A stretch of DNA of 64,000 nt from Lepiota brunneoincarnata (lineage: Eukaryota > Basidiomycota > Agaricomycetes > Agaricales > Agaricaceae): contig JAEBUN010000002.1 of the NCBI GenBank assembly GCA_023014365.1, positions 3,162,001 to 3,226,000 on the forward strand, read 5' to 3'. Position numbers and translations under genes: made by a program. The notes below the pieces were generated by a model, which was not told the DNA's origin, made no database searches, and saw nothing but the letters and a program-made list of their open reading frames with translations. Positions 35,873-46,386 of this stretch are shown in pieces; positions within the stretch are counted from its first letter, which is position 1; each line of letters starts with the position of its first letter.

Positions 35873-36557
35873 TTTCTTGCGAAGGGTGTCTGCTAGAATG
35901 AGACGTCGCTCCCTCGCTTTTATAAGAAAAGGCCGTAGGCAGTGATGACGAATCATAACAAGTGGATGAAGAGCACCCTCCACCCTAAGCTTATGACCTG
36001 AGGGGCCTAGGAAACCTGTAATCTTGAGTAGCCAGCCTTCGACAGACTTGCTGAACCACAGTTGCCTTATTAGGTAACATGTCGCCAGGGTCTCGCGGTT
36101 ATCAGTGTGCACAGGGATTCTGATGGAATGGTGAGGGCACCAATTGCAATTTGGCTAGGGGGAGATGGGTCCCAAGGGGTGCTTCAGTTTGACAGTTTGA
36201 TGTGAGCTTTTTCGCGAAGAGCTTCTTCAAACATTGTGGACAGGCTGGTTCGGGCTTGTAAGTAAACTGGAGTGGATGAGCTGGGTCACTACGCGTTGCG
36301 GGTCACGGCGCGCTGAGATGTCAATAAACATCACTGATAGATCAGAGAGGCATATAATGGGTATATAAGTGACTGGCAACCTAAACTAGCTTAGGAGTCT
36401 CCCAGGAGGTCTTTAGCTTAGCTTTAGGAGATGACAAGAAAGTCAAAAACAGTTTAGCTTAACTCAGTAGGAGACAAGGAACAACAAGATGACTATTGGG
36501 ATGTATATACATGACAAGATTATATACTACATCCAAGAAGTAAACTAGGCGCAGAGA
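35873..36557. other. Non-coding stretch between the two antisense genes of gypsy-B
   Basis: No domain-bearing frame. It contains TTTAGCTTAGCTTTAGG-type AT-rich repeats (36410-36460) and one TAAGCTTA (35986-35993). It could hold the promoter of the 34500-35872 gene. Confidence 0.4.
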
Positions 36558-38588
36558 TCACTCAAGGTCTTCTAGAACAGACTCCAGATCCTGAGTCATC
36601 GGGAAAGCGAGGAAGAGAAGCGATTTGAGCTCCTCGAATTCCTCGTATGTCAGGACCCCCAGAAAGTTGTTGGCAAACTCAAAGAACGCCCGAACGTCTT
36701 CAAGGGAGTCAGCCATACCCATCTCTACAAAAGCCACGTCATTACCATCCAAGGCAGTCCTGGTAGCTTGCATCTCCTGGACGAATTGATAAACTACACG
36801 GCGGTGGTGAAACGCCGAAGCCTCGTAAGCGACGCGGTTCGCCTCCAGGCTGACCAAGCTAGAGGACACAACACGCGCGAACATGGCCAGATCTAGAAAA
36901 ATAAAGAGAATAAGAAAAGGGAAAAATAGTGAACAGAGAAACTTACGGTATTCACTGGTCAGTGAGGATGTGACCAGGGCGTTCGCAATGCCGGCCGAAA
37001 CCCAGGGATGGTCCACGAAGGTACAAGGGTAGTTGTACAAGTCGCAGCTGCGACACTTCTTACCCTTGCCCAGAGGCTCGCACTCCAACTTATGAGCAGC
37101 GCAAGAAGGACACCGAGACCGAGGTGGCACGTACTGGAGCAGATGTCAAAGCCATCAGTAAGGAACCACGAGAAAACTTGGAGAACGTACCGAAAGCTGG
37201 CTAGCTGCCAGCAGCCTAGGAAAGTCCTTACAAAAGAGCGGGACTGGGTGCCGGTATCCATGGTCCCGAATAATTTCGGCCTCAGAGCGCCGAACGCGAG
37301 CCCGGGGAATGTATTTCTTCGTCCGCGTGTTGGAACTCTTCTTGGACGAAAGGACGTGTTGTTGACGCGACGGGCCAGCATGAGGGGACTCTTGAGGGAT
37401 CTCCGGAACCACCGGGCTAGGCAAACGAGAAAGGACGGGGGTCGGAGAAGCTAAGAACGCGTCTTGAAAAACAAAAGTCAGTTCTTGAGGGGCAGGCGAA
37501 GGCTCCAGAAGGAGCTCCAAATCTGGAGAAGGAGAAATCTCCACGGCGCTTGCGGGAGACGCGACTGGAGCGCCAGCTAAGTGAGGTGGTGATGGTGTTG
37601 GGCACCTAGGCGAAGCCAGCACCTGTTGCCCATCCAGAGAAGAGGACCAGCTAAAGATTTTGAAGAGGTCGGCTTGAGAGATCTCAGGGACTGGAGAACG
37701 CGATGACGAGTTAGAACCCGCCAGGAATAAGGGGAGAGGGGGCGGCGTCGATGATTTCGCCCTCTGTTTGCCTTTAAGGGCAGCTGGTATACGCGCTAAA
37801 GCAGAAGTCAGCGGAAAGAACAAATATATCGTGAAAAACGACTAAGCTTACGCGTTGAAGTAGCAGAAGAGAGTACGGGGGAAGAAGGCCGGTTTGTTGA
37901 AGGGCCCGGCACCTCCGAACCTGATGCAATACCCAAGGGAGGGAGCACCAGCGAGTCTTCCTCGTCCAGGGTGCGCAGAGAGATGGCGAGAGGGGGCAGC
38001 GACATTGAACTGGACGAAGCCTCTGTGGATAATCCACCAGAGGGCCCGCCAACGGGGATACCTGACGAGGGTTCTGCGGAAAATCCGGCAGAGTGCTCGT
38101 CGGTTGGATTGCACAACGACGCGATGGAAATCATGCGTCTTGGCACTGGAGCGTACAAAGGAGAGGCCGGCGGAGGAGTTGGTTCGCGGGGCGGAGAGTA
38201 TGGTGGAGGAGGGGTCCTTGCCACACCCACCTGACGATTTCCGCGAGCCCCTCAAGCTCCTCGCCCTCCTCTAGCCCTCCTAGTACGCAGTGCTGGTGGT
38301 TCCCATTGAGGTAGGAGGTTGCGACGTGCTGGGAGGCAAATAGTGAGACCTAAAAGTAGAGAAAACATAAGTAAAGACAACGAGAACAGGGGAAAACGCG
38401 ACTTACGTTGCGCGATCGATGATGAAGGCGCACCTTGGGAAGCCGTTGAGGCGTTGCTCGGCCCAGGGTAGCCTGAAAACAGTGTTAAGAAAACAGAGAA
38501 AACTGTAACTCGAACTCTACTTACTGGAAGAAGAGTCCGAGTCCTCCTCGTAGCGAGCACATTTGCTGCTGCGCGTGTTTCTGTCCAT
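36558..38588 (-). CDS. Antisense spliced gene in gypsy-B encoding a Zn(II)2Cys6-like protein
   Basis: Several GT-AG introns can be read on the minus strand: 38473-38524, 38350-38406, about 38155-38230, 37797-37851, 37134-37190 and 36893-36946. Product in order: short N-terminus (MDRNTRSSKCARYEEDSDSS), a block SLFASQHVATSYLNGNHQHC leading into GGLEEGEELEGLAEIVR, a long Ser/Pro-rich middle, then six cysteines spaced C-x2-C-x6-C-x8-C-x2-C-x6-C (CPSCAAHKLEC ... CRSCDLYNYPC, about 37020-37115), then a helical C-terminus ending EDLE at 36558. The Cys spacing fits the fungal binuclear zinc cluster, usually a DNA-binding domain. The joint of the first two exons does not keep phase, so the start may be wrong or a frameshift is present. 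The last three exons are phase-perfect. Confidence 0.6.
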
Positions 38589-38915
38589 TGTTGATAGAAG
38601 TGAGCATTGAAAAGTGAATATGCGAGCACAATAGACGAGTAAGAAGTGAGAGGGAGAACAAAGGAGATGAAACGAGACCTTGGGACATTTAAAAGACCCA
38701 ATAAAGAGATAAAAATTTAAGCTATAGCAACAAGAAGTTGATCTATACATTTAAACTCAGTGACATGACATCATTCTGAAATAAGCTTAGCGAAAGTGCA
38801 CTACCCTCGAAGCTGGTGAACGTTCTAGACCATAGAGCGCGTCAGAGAGACTCAGATACTGCGAATTTGAAGGAGATAATGACTGAGGACAGTCAGCAAT
38901 TTGGTTAGGGGGAGA

Positions 38916-40214
38916 TGATACGCCAATTTCACGCCTATACATGAATTCCGTACTCCGGAACGATTCTCTACATAGAATCATTGGCTATATCATTAAAGAA
39001 CTCTATAGAGGATTGGTACTATATCCCGTAGTAGCCAGTTCGACCGAACTGAGGATATTCGAGCCTCGGAAGTGTTCAAACCAGCTCATTATCACTAAGC
39101 TTAGTGAACCAAGCTATCAGAACGCTCTCCAGAGGGATTCAGGACTCTACATAGCCTATCGAGTATACCCCGGTCGCATCCAGGGACCTTACGAGCAGTT
39201 TTCTGATGAACCCGAATGCGTTTGAACATAAAAGAATGTACCTAGCGGCTGTCGCAGGCGTATTACGTCTATAGCGAGTTCAATAATGATGACCGGACCA
39301 CGGAACGGAACGTCCAACATTCGGGAGGCAATACCCGATGCCCAAAACCCTAGAAACATCAAAGACTCCTAATTAACGAGTGCTTTGTGGGTCCCAGCAC
39401 TTCGGCATTCTGCTTAACTGAGATTAATTACAACAGATCAAGGGATTGTCCATCCGCTATACATTCCAATCATAATTGATCCGGAAACTTAATGCGCTCG
39501 CGTGGACGCAGAATAATGCAGCCAAGCACAGCACGTCTGGCTGGATTGCCATTCGTTAATCAGAGAAAAACCCATAACCCAGGGTGAGGTAGAAATGCTG
39601 CCAAACCTTCCAAAATGTTCTACAGTGCCTGTAACAATTAAGCTTATTGTTTTCTATTTCATATTTACTATCTCTCGTATGTATCTAAACAATATAAATA
39701 TGGTCGCACTTGTTCGTGGAGAAGAAAGAGGTCTCACCCCCGCTTCCACACGCAAGTCTGCAAGCCATGATCAAGAACGGTTTCAGAGGGCTATTTAGTG
39801 TGCGTCGTTAAGTGTGATTTCTTCGGTCGTCGACCAACCCAGGGACAGAGACAGAGACCAGAGTTCAGAGTTTAGAGTTCCAGAGTGCTAGAGACAGAGA
39901 CAGAGACAGAGACCAGAGTTCAGAGACCAGAGACCAGAGACCAGAGACCCAGCGCTTTGAATTGACAGGGATTGTCCTTTCATTGTTGCACCGTACGGCT
40001 AAGATAACTTCAACGGCTGTTCGTTAACCTCTAAAAACACTACTCTCTTGAATTTCGCTGTCAGAACGCACCCCCAGAACACCCTAAAAGACGAAACTGT
40101 TCATTATCTATCTCATTCCACTTGTATTAGCTTAAGCTTATTGAATAGCGGCTAAGCTTAGTGAAAACGAGCCCCTTATCTATATTAAAACCTATGAAAG
40201 TTTCTACCTTTTCA
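38916..40214 (+). repeat. Gypsy-B 3' LTR
   Basis: 1299 bp, nearly identical to the 5' LTR. It retains the 94-aa frame (38941-39225), the purine tandem tract and four TAAGCTTA sites (39096, 39639, 40133, 40153). Confidence 0.93.
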
Positions 40215-40372
40215 CCGCCATCCCCAGACCACCAAGCTATCAAAGCGACTCTCCAGAACCCGACCCCTACTATGACTGGGACCCCATCGCCAAATCAAAC
40301 ATCACAGGAGAGCCTGTCAGATTATACTGAGGATATGTCTGATGAGGACATCAGACCTTACAAAGGGGATAA
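40215..40372 (+). pseudogene. Gypsy-A ORF3, second part, running into the 3' LTR
   Basis: Continues the frame from 26246 (PSPDHQAIKATLQNP; SLSDYTEDMSDEDIRPYKGD) with no stop up to the LTR start at 40373, and then on into the LTR frame MNSLDQEEQEQLFDF. A purine tract (AAAGGGGAT) sits inside this coding stretch just before the LTR. Confidence 0.5.
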
Positions 40373-41422
40373 TGTTATGAATAGTCTGGACCAAGAGGAA
40401 CAAGAGCAACTATTTGACTTTACAAGATGGGTACAGGAGACCACAGAGCAGTTGCAAGCCCAGGAATATGAAGATGAAGAAGGGGAGTATTACAATGCCA
40501 TGCAGGACTTGGTGTAGGAATTTTACAAGCCAGTGGACAGTCAACACAATGTCAGCTGGACTCTCTCATCAGTCTCTATTTGGACATGGACCCTACTTGT
40601 GCAAATCGTGATCTCGCAGTTTATTTACTATTTTATTTCTATTCCCATTCAGTAAAAACTTCGGTTACCTGGCATACAGACATGTAGCTAGGCTTTCCTC
40701 AGTACTTGTGCGTATAACAAGTGACTGAGGTGAGCATCCACATTTACATCCACTATACTTATGTTAAGCTTATGTTTGTAGTCTTATATTCTTACAGGTT
40801 AGCTAATATACAGTACTTGTGCATATAACGAGTGACTGAGTCTTATATTCTTACACTTGGCAAGAGAAGCAGGAATGGAGATAACTCTGGAGGATATTCT
40901 GGAATACCCCAAGGACAAAGAGGACAGCCATGGATCAACTGATCCAACCTCCGATGTAGATGAAAGTACTGAGAGAGTGGAGAGTGAGAATGGAGGAGAC
41001 TCCATGGAGATAGAATTGGGAGAAGGAGATTATGAGTCAGAGGAAAGCGATGGAACATCACACAGCAGTAAGAACGAGGACACTGACTCATTGTAATATA
41101 AATAACAGTAGGATGCCATCAGCCAGGATGTGCATCATGGTCAAGACTGCGGATGACCAGTAGAACAGCCCAATTACCTATAACAAGTATATAGTGTCTC
41201 ATCAGTATATAAGGCCTGTACAAGTAGAGATTAAAGCCTTAAACTTTAATCTTGTTAACAGCAGTTGTTAACCCTCTCTGCCTTAACTTGGTGTGTTCCC
41301 TTGTTATCTCATTGAGCGTGATCCACTAAGCTCTGCAAGGCCAACCATCTCGGACACCTTGTAGAGTGATTGAAGGCCATCTCCAGTTATCCTTGGATAC
41401 AGAAGGAGCATGGATCATAACA
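40373..41422 (+). repeat. Gypsy-A 3' LTR, split by a solo copia-B LTR
   Basis: Matches 17752-18457. The acidic LTR frame is interrupted at 40513-40855 by the inserted LTR and resumes at 40856. More CpG decay than in the 5' LTR (for example TTGCAAGCC against TTGCGAGCC). Confidence 0.92.
40513..40855 (+). mobile_element. Solo copia-B LTR (343 bp)
   Basis: TGTAGGAATTTTAC...ATTCTTACA with 5-bp duplication CTTGG (40508-40512 and 40856-40860). Same family as the LTR at 59905-60246. Contains one TAAGCTTA (40765-40772). Confidence 0.92.
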
Positions 41423-41427
41423 GAGAG

Positions 41428-43782
41428 CCTTGGTGAAAATATCTGTGAGCATATTTGTCATAGGCACATAGCACTACTCGATCTCCTTGGTCTCCACGTG
41501 TTCACGGATAAAATGGTGACATATGTCAATATGCTTGGCACAAGAATGGGCAACTGGATTGGTGGAAAGCGTGATACACCCCTGGTTGTCTGTGTGGATG
41601 ATGGTAGCAATTGTTTGTGGGAAATCCAGCTCCTTGAGTAACGTGCGAAGCCAGATCGCCTCCTTGGTAGCATTGGCAGCCACAACATACTCGGCCTCAA
41701 TGGATGAGGTGGCAACTGTGGGTTGTTTCTTTGAAGACCATGAAATAGAGCTACCAGCAACTTCAAAAACAAAACCTCTGACGGACCTTCGGTCATCGGA
41801 ATCCTGAGCCCAATCGGAATCCATCCAACCAACCAAGTTGAAAGTATCCTGCCCATGTCTTCCCAAGATCAGACTATAATTGGCTGTACCCTTGAGGTAA
41901 CGGAGAAAGTGCTTTGCAGCCTCCAAATGAGCAATGCCTGGGTTACCACCAAATTGGGCAACAAGGCTGACAGCAAACTGGATGTCAGGTTGCATCTGTG
42001 TGGCAAAGAGGAGCAAGCTGACGAGGGACAGGTAATGGATATCACCCACATGTTCAACATAGGCACGTTTTTCATCGGTGGTGCCAGGGGAATGAGACCA
42101 GGTGAGGTTATGTTTAACAGGAAGGGGGGTGGAAACTGGGTTTGCATCCTGCATGCTGAACCAGACAAGCATTTGGCAGATGTAGGCTGTTTGGTTGAGA
42201 TATATGAGGCGATTTGTGTGATCTCATACAATAGCAATCCCAAGCATGTACTTGAGCTCCCTGAGATCAGTAATGTCGAACTCTCCACCTAGAGCTGACT
42301 TGAAGGACATGATCTTGCATCCTCCAGGACCTGCGATAGCCATATCGTCAACATAAATGAGGACAATGAGTATAATCTTGCCATCCTCCTTGCTGAAATA
42401 CAAACAATCATCAGCAAAGGCATGTGTGAAGCCAAGTCCGGTAAGGACTTCATGTAGCTTCTTCTTCCATTGTCTTCCAGACTGACATAGGCCATATATT
42501 GGTTTCCTCAACATCCAATAGTGAGCGCCTGACCCATACTTCTCTACACCCTCCGGAACTTCCATATAAATTTCTTCATCTAATTCCCCTTGAAGATAGG
42601 CTCCCACAATGTCCACCTGATGAATATCGAAATTGAGGTGGGTGGCATAAGCAAGGAAAACACAGAGAGTGGTGAATTTAGCGATGGAGGAGAACATTTT
42701 GGTGAAGTCTTCACCAGGGACCTGTGAGAAGCCCTTCACAATGATCCGGGACTTGTATTTTACCAGATTCCCATGCTCATCAGTTTTACAAAAAACAATC
42801 TGACTCCCAACAGCTTTCTTCCCCTCTGGTAATATATCCACCTCCTCAAACACACCTCGTGCCTTGAGCTGGTCAAACTCAGACTTGATTGAACTTCCCA
42901 CTGCTTCACAGCAGGGGACTGTTGGACTTCACAGTATGTGCAAGGCTCATTGCATATAGCCACAAATGCAAAATTAATGCCATTATCCAGAGACACTGCA
43001 CCATCAATGGCAAGGTTCCCAAACCACTCCAGGACTCGACATTCATGCCCAGAGGGTTCATGCTGGGGAAGGGAGGCCCACTTGGAAGACTTCCGAGGGG
43101 TGGGAGGCAGCTCAATGCTCCCACTGGGGATAGGAGGAGGGGGTGTAGATGGGTGTCCTGGCTCAGCAGGAGATGAGGGAGACTGAACGGTAGGAACAAC
43201 ATCCAACTTGGCAGTAGTGGGACTGAGCTCAACTGAAGCGCTAGGCCCAGGAACGATGCCAACAGCATTATCCACCAACATATTAACTTCTTCAGCAGAA
43301 GGTGCAGGATCACTAACTTCCATGATTGCTAACTTGCTGGGGGAGCTATCCTCATAGAAACGAACGTCCCTGGATGCAATTAACTTGCCATTCTCAAGAT
43401 CTTCAAGGCAGTATCCCTTTGTCTTGTCAGTCCACCACCCTAGCATGCGGACCTTAACAGCCCTTGACTCCAGCTTCCCTTTGCATACCTGCTTGGGGAT
43501 GTGGGCCCACCCAAGAGACCCAAAAATGCGGAGGTGCGAAACACTGGGCTTATGCCCAGTCCAAGCCTCATAGGGAACAATGCCTTTCAACCCAGAGGTG
43601 AGAGTGAGACTCCTGATGTATACAGCATACATAAAAGCTTCCCCCCAGTAGTGCAGGTTGACTCCTGCAGTATATACCATGCAGTGGACCATTTTGAAGA
43701 AGACAGCAATTGCACATTCTGCAATACCATTTTGCTCAGGGAGGTAGGGGTTGGACATCTCATGAATGATACCATTGCGGTG
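41428..43782 (-). pseudogene. Copia-A integrase C-part, RT and RNase H
   Basis: From 43782 downward: NGIIHEMSNPYLPEQNGIAE (integrase), GYDxx-type region replaced by LGWWTDKTKGYCLEDLENGK, then RT at 42901-42224 (KSRIIVKGFSQVPGEDF, FADDCLYFSKEDG, LIYVDDMAIAG with YVDD) and RNase H at 42172-41474 (MDSDWAQDSDDRRSVRGF; SSIEAEYVVAANATKEAIWL). An in-frame TAG at about 41474 and shifts between frames show decay. The 5' part of integrase lies across gypsy-C at 50671 on; the join reads EFC-H-RNGIIHE in frame. Confidence 0.9.
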
Positions 43783-44325
43783 TGTGGGAGTAGTCTCCTG
43801 GCTATGCGTGGAAACGATACGGAAGAGGACGAGCGTCGGACTCAGATGACGAACGACGGAACGGAGCAACGACCCTGGGCCACGCGTACCCTCGGTCTTC
43901 AGATAAGTCCCCTCCCGTTGAAACATATGTAAATTTTTCTTCATTCCTTAAGTTTTTCTACACCTTTAGTACAGCCGTTCCCTCTCCTTCCTTCTAGCTA
44001 CCTTTTCCTTCCTAGCGTACTTGTAAGTTTTTCTCCAGGTTCCTGTTTCACGAAAATTTGTCTTCGCTACATTTTGTTTCACTTACACAGCCTCTCGTAG
44101 TTATACAATTTCGCTCCTTTTCGTGTACGTTCGCTGTCTTCTCTGATAACCGACGAATAACGTAGTATTTATTTCTTTACCGTATTTAATGTAGAAGAGG
44201 GAGGATTCGTCCTCCAGTGAAAAATATATACCCTCTATCTCGAAAGTTCTGTCGCGATCTCTCCCTCTCCTTGACTCAGCTCAACGACACTTGCCTCCCC
44301 TCTCGAACTCGCAAACCTTCATACA
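43783..44325 (+). repeat. Gypsy-C 5' LTR
   Basis: 543 bp, same length and nearly the same sequence as 50124-50666. Confidence 0.95.
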
Positions 44326-44328
44326 AAG

Positions 44329-44346
44329 TGGAGCCCACCGCGAGGG
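44329..44346 (+). promoter_or_regulatory. Gypsy-C primer-binding site
   Basis: TGGAGCCCACCGCGAGGG, identical to the gypsy-B site, 3 nt after the LTR. Confidence 0.75.
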
Positions 44347-44604
44347 TAGGTGTTAGCTGTCCTTGACACCTAAACCCTTGCCCCTATTCCCTTATCCAAC
44401 ATCACGGCAAACGAGCTCACAACCCGAGCACGTACCTATCAAAGAAGCCTCTCACAGCCATCAAAGATCCCAAGGCCAGCAAAAGAAAGAAAGACTAAGG
44501 AAAGCATAACCACGGAGATCGAAGAAACGTTACGAGGGAATTCGCGAAGGACATTGCTCAGTCAATACAGCCCACCAGTCATATCAAGATCACTTACAAG
44601 CACA

Positions 44605-46386
44605 ATGGCAACCAACACTACAACCAAGGGGATCGCAGGGATGCCAGCACCTGGCAGCTCTCGTGCTCCTGACTTTGATCCGAAATACCCAGAGGAGTTG
44701 AAGGATTTCCTGGAGGAGTTTGAGGAACATGCGATAGCATGTGGGTTGGATGTGCGGGAGAAGGCGAAAGTGGTGGTGAGGTATACAGATGCGAAGACGA
44801 AACGATTCTGGAAGAGCTTAGAGGGGTATGAGAATGACTTTGACAAGCTGAAGAACAAGATACTCGACTCGTACTCCAAGTCCCAACTCGGCGAAAAGTT
44901 TACGGTCAATCAGCTTGTCAAAATAATCACCAGGGCAGCCGATGGAGATGTTGACGATGAAGATGATCTCAATACTTATTATCGGGAGTTTTGGCCAGTT
45001 GCTTCATACCTGGTGGACAACAAGAAAATCAACAAAGATGATCGAGACCGTTATTTTTGGAAAGGGCTACCTACAAAGGCTCGCAAAGCTATCCGAAATC
45101 GCCTGGAAACAAAAGACCATGCATTTGACCGATCTCAGGTCCCGACTATTGAAAAGACAATGGAGGCCGGACGTTTTGTGTTTTCGAGGGAGGCTGTGGA
45201 TGATGAGGATGATGATCCTATTTTGGAAAAATTAGCAAGGCAGAGGAGGAGAGGGAGGAAGGGTCGAGGAAGGAAAGACTCAAGTGATGAGGAGTCAGGC
45301 GAGTCAAGTGATGAGGAAGATGGGCGGAAGAAGAAAGGCAGATTGGGAAAAAGGGAGGTAAAGACGAGGAAAGTACGGTTTGAGGAGAGAAAGGATGAGA
45401 GAAGTGAGGTGGAAGAATTGACGAAGAAACTCCATGGCTTAGATATGGCAGACGTAGACTATGCGTCAACATATGCGCGACTAGTCTTGGCAGCTCCAGC
45501 ATTAGCTGAGAGGATCCCACCGCCAACACGATGGACCACACCCATCACCCGAGTGCCAGCAATAGGTGGCCCAACACAGCCCATTATGACATCCCATCAT
45601 GCCTATGCATCCAACCCTCCAACAGACAATCGATGTCGTTTCTGTATGAAGCCTGACTGCCGCATCAGAACATGCCCCATAGCAGCAGAATACGTGTGCA
45701 TGAGACGGGTTATCACACTCACAAATGGCTTCTACGCTCACGCAGATGGAACCCAGATAGACCGACGTCACCCAGGAGGCCTCAAGGGGGCAATTGACGT
45801 GAAGCTTGGCTTGCGCGATGTGCCACCCCATATTCCACCTGCACCAGTACCTGTTCAGATGGCTCCGGCCCCAGCTGCCCTCAGTTCATTTGTGGCTACT
45901 ACGGAAGTCGAAGGTTTCGTATGGGGAGCTGTAGCAGAGTTAGAGGGGTTAGGAGGAAGAGGAGAGGCCGATGGGTTTGCAACCACACGAGCTCAGGAGA
46001 AGAAGGGGTCGAGTGGGGGATCAACGGAGAAAGGGGAGGAGCAGGCTATGGGGAGCAAGAGAGTTAGCGAGGGAAAGGGAGGGAGTTCAACAGTGGTTCA
46101 CCAACCAGCATATCGATTCGAGTCAAAGCTTGCCAATTCTCAAGCTGCGCAGCAGGTTTTTGACCGAATTCTGGAAACCAAGGTCCCAGAAGTTACGATT
46201 CGGGACTTATTGTCACTCAGTGGAGATCTTCGAAAAGTCATGGTGGAAAACACACATACCCAGAAGGCAGCCGTCGGAGCCACAATAACCACAATACCAG
46301 GTATTCCACTCGAGTTTGCGACACCAGCTTCGAGAAGTGGATGTAGTTGTAATGGGGAAGGTGCAGGAGGTGGGGCTTTTGGATGA
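44605..46386 (+). CDS. gag: Gypsy-C Gag
   Basis: Starts MATNTTTKGIAGMPAPGSSR (ATG 44605; the frame is open from 44554). Capsid-like part FDPKYPEELKDFLEEFEEHA and FWKGLPTKARKAIRNRLE; a Lys/Arg/Asp/Glu-rich segment (about residues 210-275); then a knuckle-like CRFCMKPDCRIRTCP in which the usual His is Cys. About 593 aa. It overlaps the start of pol by 71 nt in the +1 frame. Confidence 0.92.
   Translation: MATNTTTKGIAGMPAPGSSRAPDFDPKYPEELKDFLEEFEEHAIACGLDVREKAKVVVRYTDAKTKRFWKSLEGYENDFDKLKNKILDSYSKSQLGEKFTVNQLVKIITRAADGDVDDEDDLNTYYREFWPVASYLVDNKKINKDDRDRYFWKGLPTKARKAIRNRLETKDHAFDRSQVPTIEKTMEAGRFVFSREAVDDEDDDPILEKLARQRRRGRKGRGRKDSSDEESGESSDEEDGRKKKGRLGKREVKTRKVRFEERKDERSEVEELTKKLHGLDMADVDYASTYARLVLAAPALAERIPPPTRWTTPITRVPAIGGPTQPIMTSHHAYASNPPTDNRCRFCMKPDCRIRTCPIAAEYVCMRRVITLTNGFYAHADGTQIDRRHPGGLKGAIDVKLGLRDVPPHIPPAPVPVQMAPAPAALSSFVATTEVEGFVWGAVAELEGLGGRGEADGFATTRAQEKKGSSGGSTEKGEEQAMGSKRVSEGKGGSSTVVHQPAYRFESKLANSQAAQQVFDRILETKVPEVTIRDLLSLSGDLRKVMVENTHTQKAAVGATITTIPGIPLEFATPASRSGCSCNGEGAGGGAFG

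Larger units (their letters stand above)
26247..40214 (+). mobile_element. Ty3/gypsy element gypsy-B, full length, in gypsy-A ORF3
   Basis: LTRs 26247-27547 (1301 bp) and 38916-40214 (1299 bp), ends TG...CA. Target duplication is 4 bp (CCGC at 26243-26246 and 40215-40218). PBS at 27550-27567; purine tract GTTAGGGGGAGA before the 3' LTR. Gag, protease and pol frames are open. An extra 4.4 kb between pol and the 3' LTR carries antisense spliced genes. The palindrome TAAGCTTA occurs 27 times. Confidence 0.95.
17752..41422 (+). mobile_element. Ty3/gypsy chromovirus gypsy-A, inserted in copia-A
   Basis: LTR ends TGTTATGA...CATAACA; 5-bp duplication GAGAG at 17747-17751 and 41423-41427. Own parts: 17752-26246 and 40215-41422, minus three later solo LTRs. 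Gag, then protease-RT-RNase H-integrase with a C-terminal chromodomain, then an extra ORF3. Many premature TGA codons. It hosts gypsy-B. Confidence 0.93.

Noticed and set aside
40765..40772. TAAGCTTA in the copia-B LTR as evidence that the motif is a general genomic feature
   Set aside because: Only one site per copia-B LTR, and none seen in gypsy-C or the first 26 kb; the enrichment is specific to gypsy-B.
45218..45541. Minus-strand frames inside gypsy-C gag and pol
   Set aside because: Antisense shadows of strongly supported ORFs; no splice pattern like that in gypsy-B.
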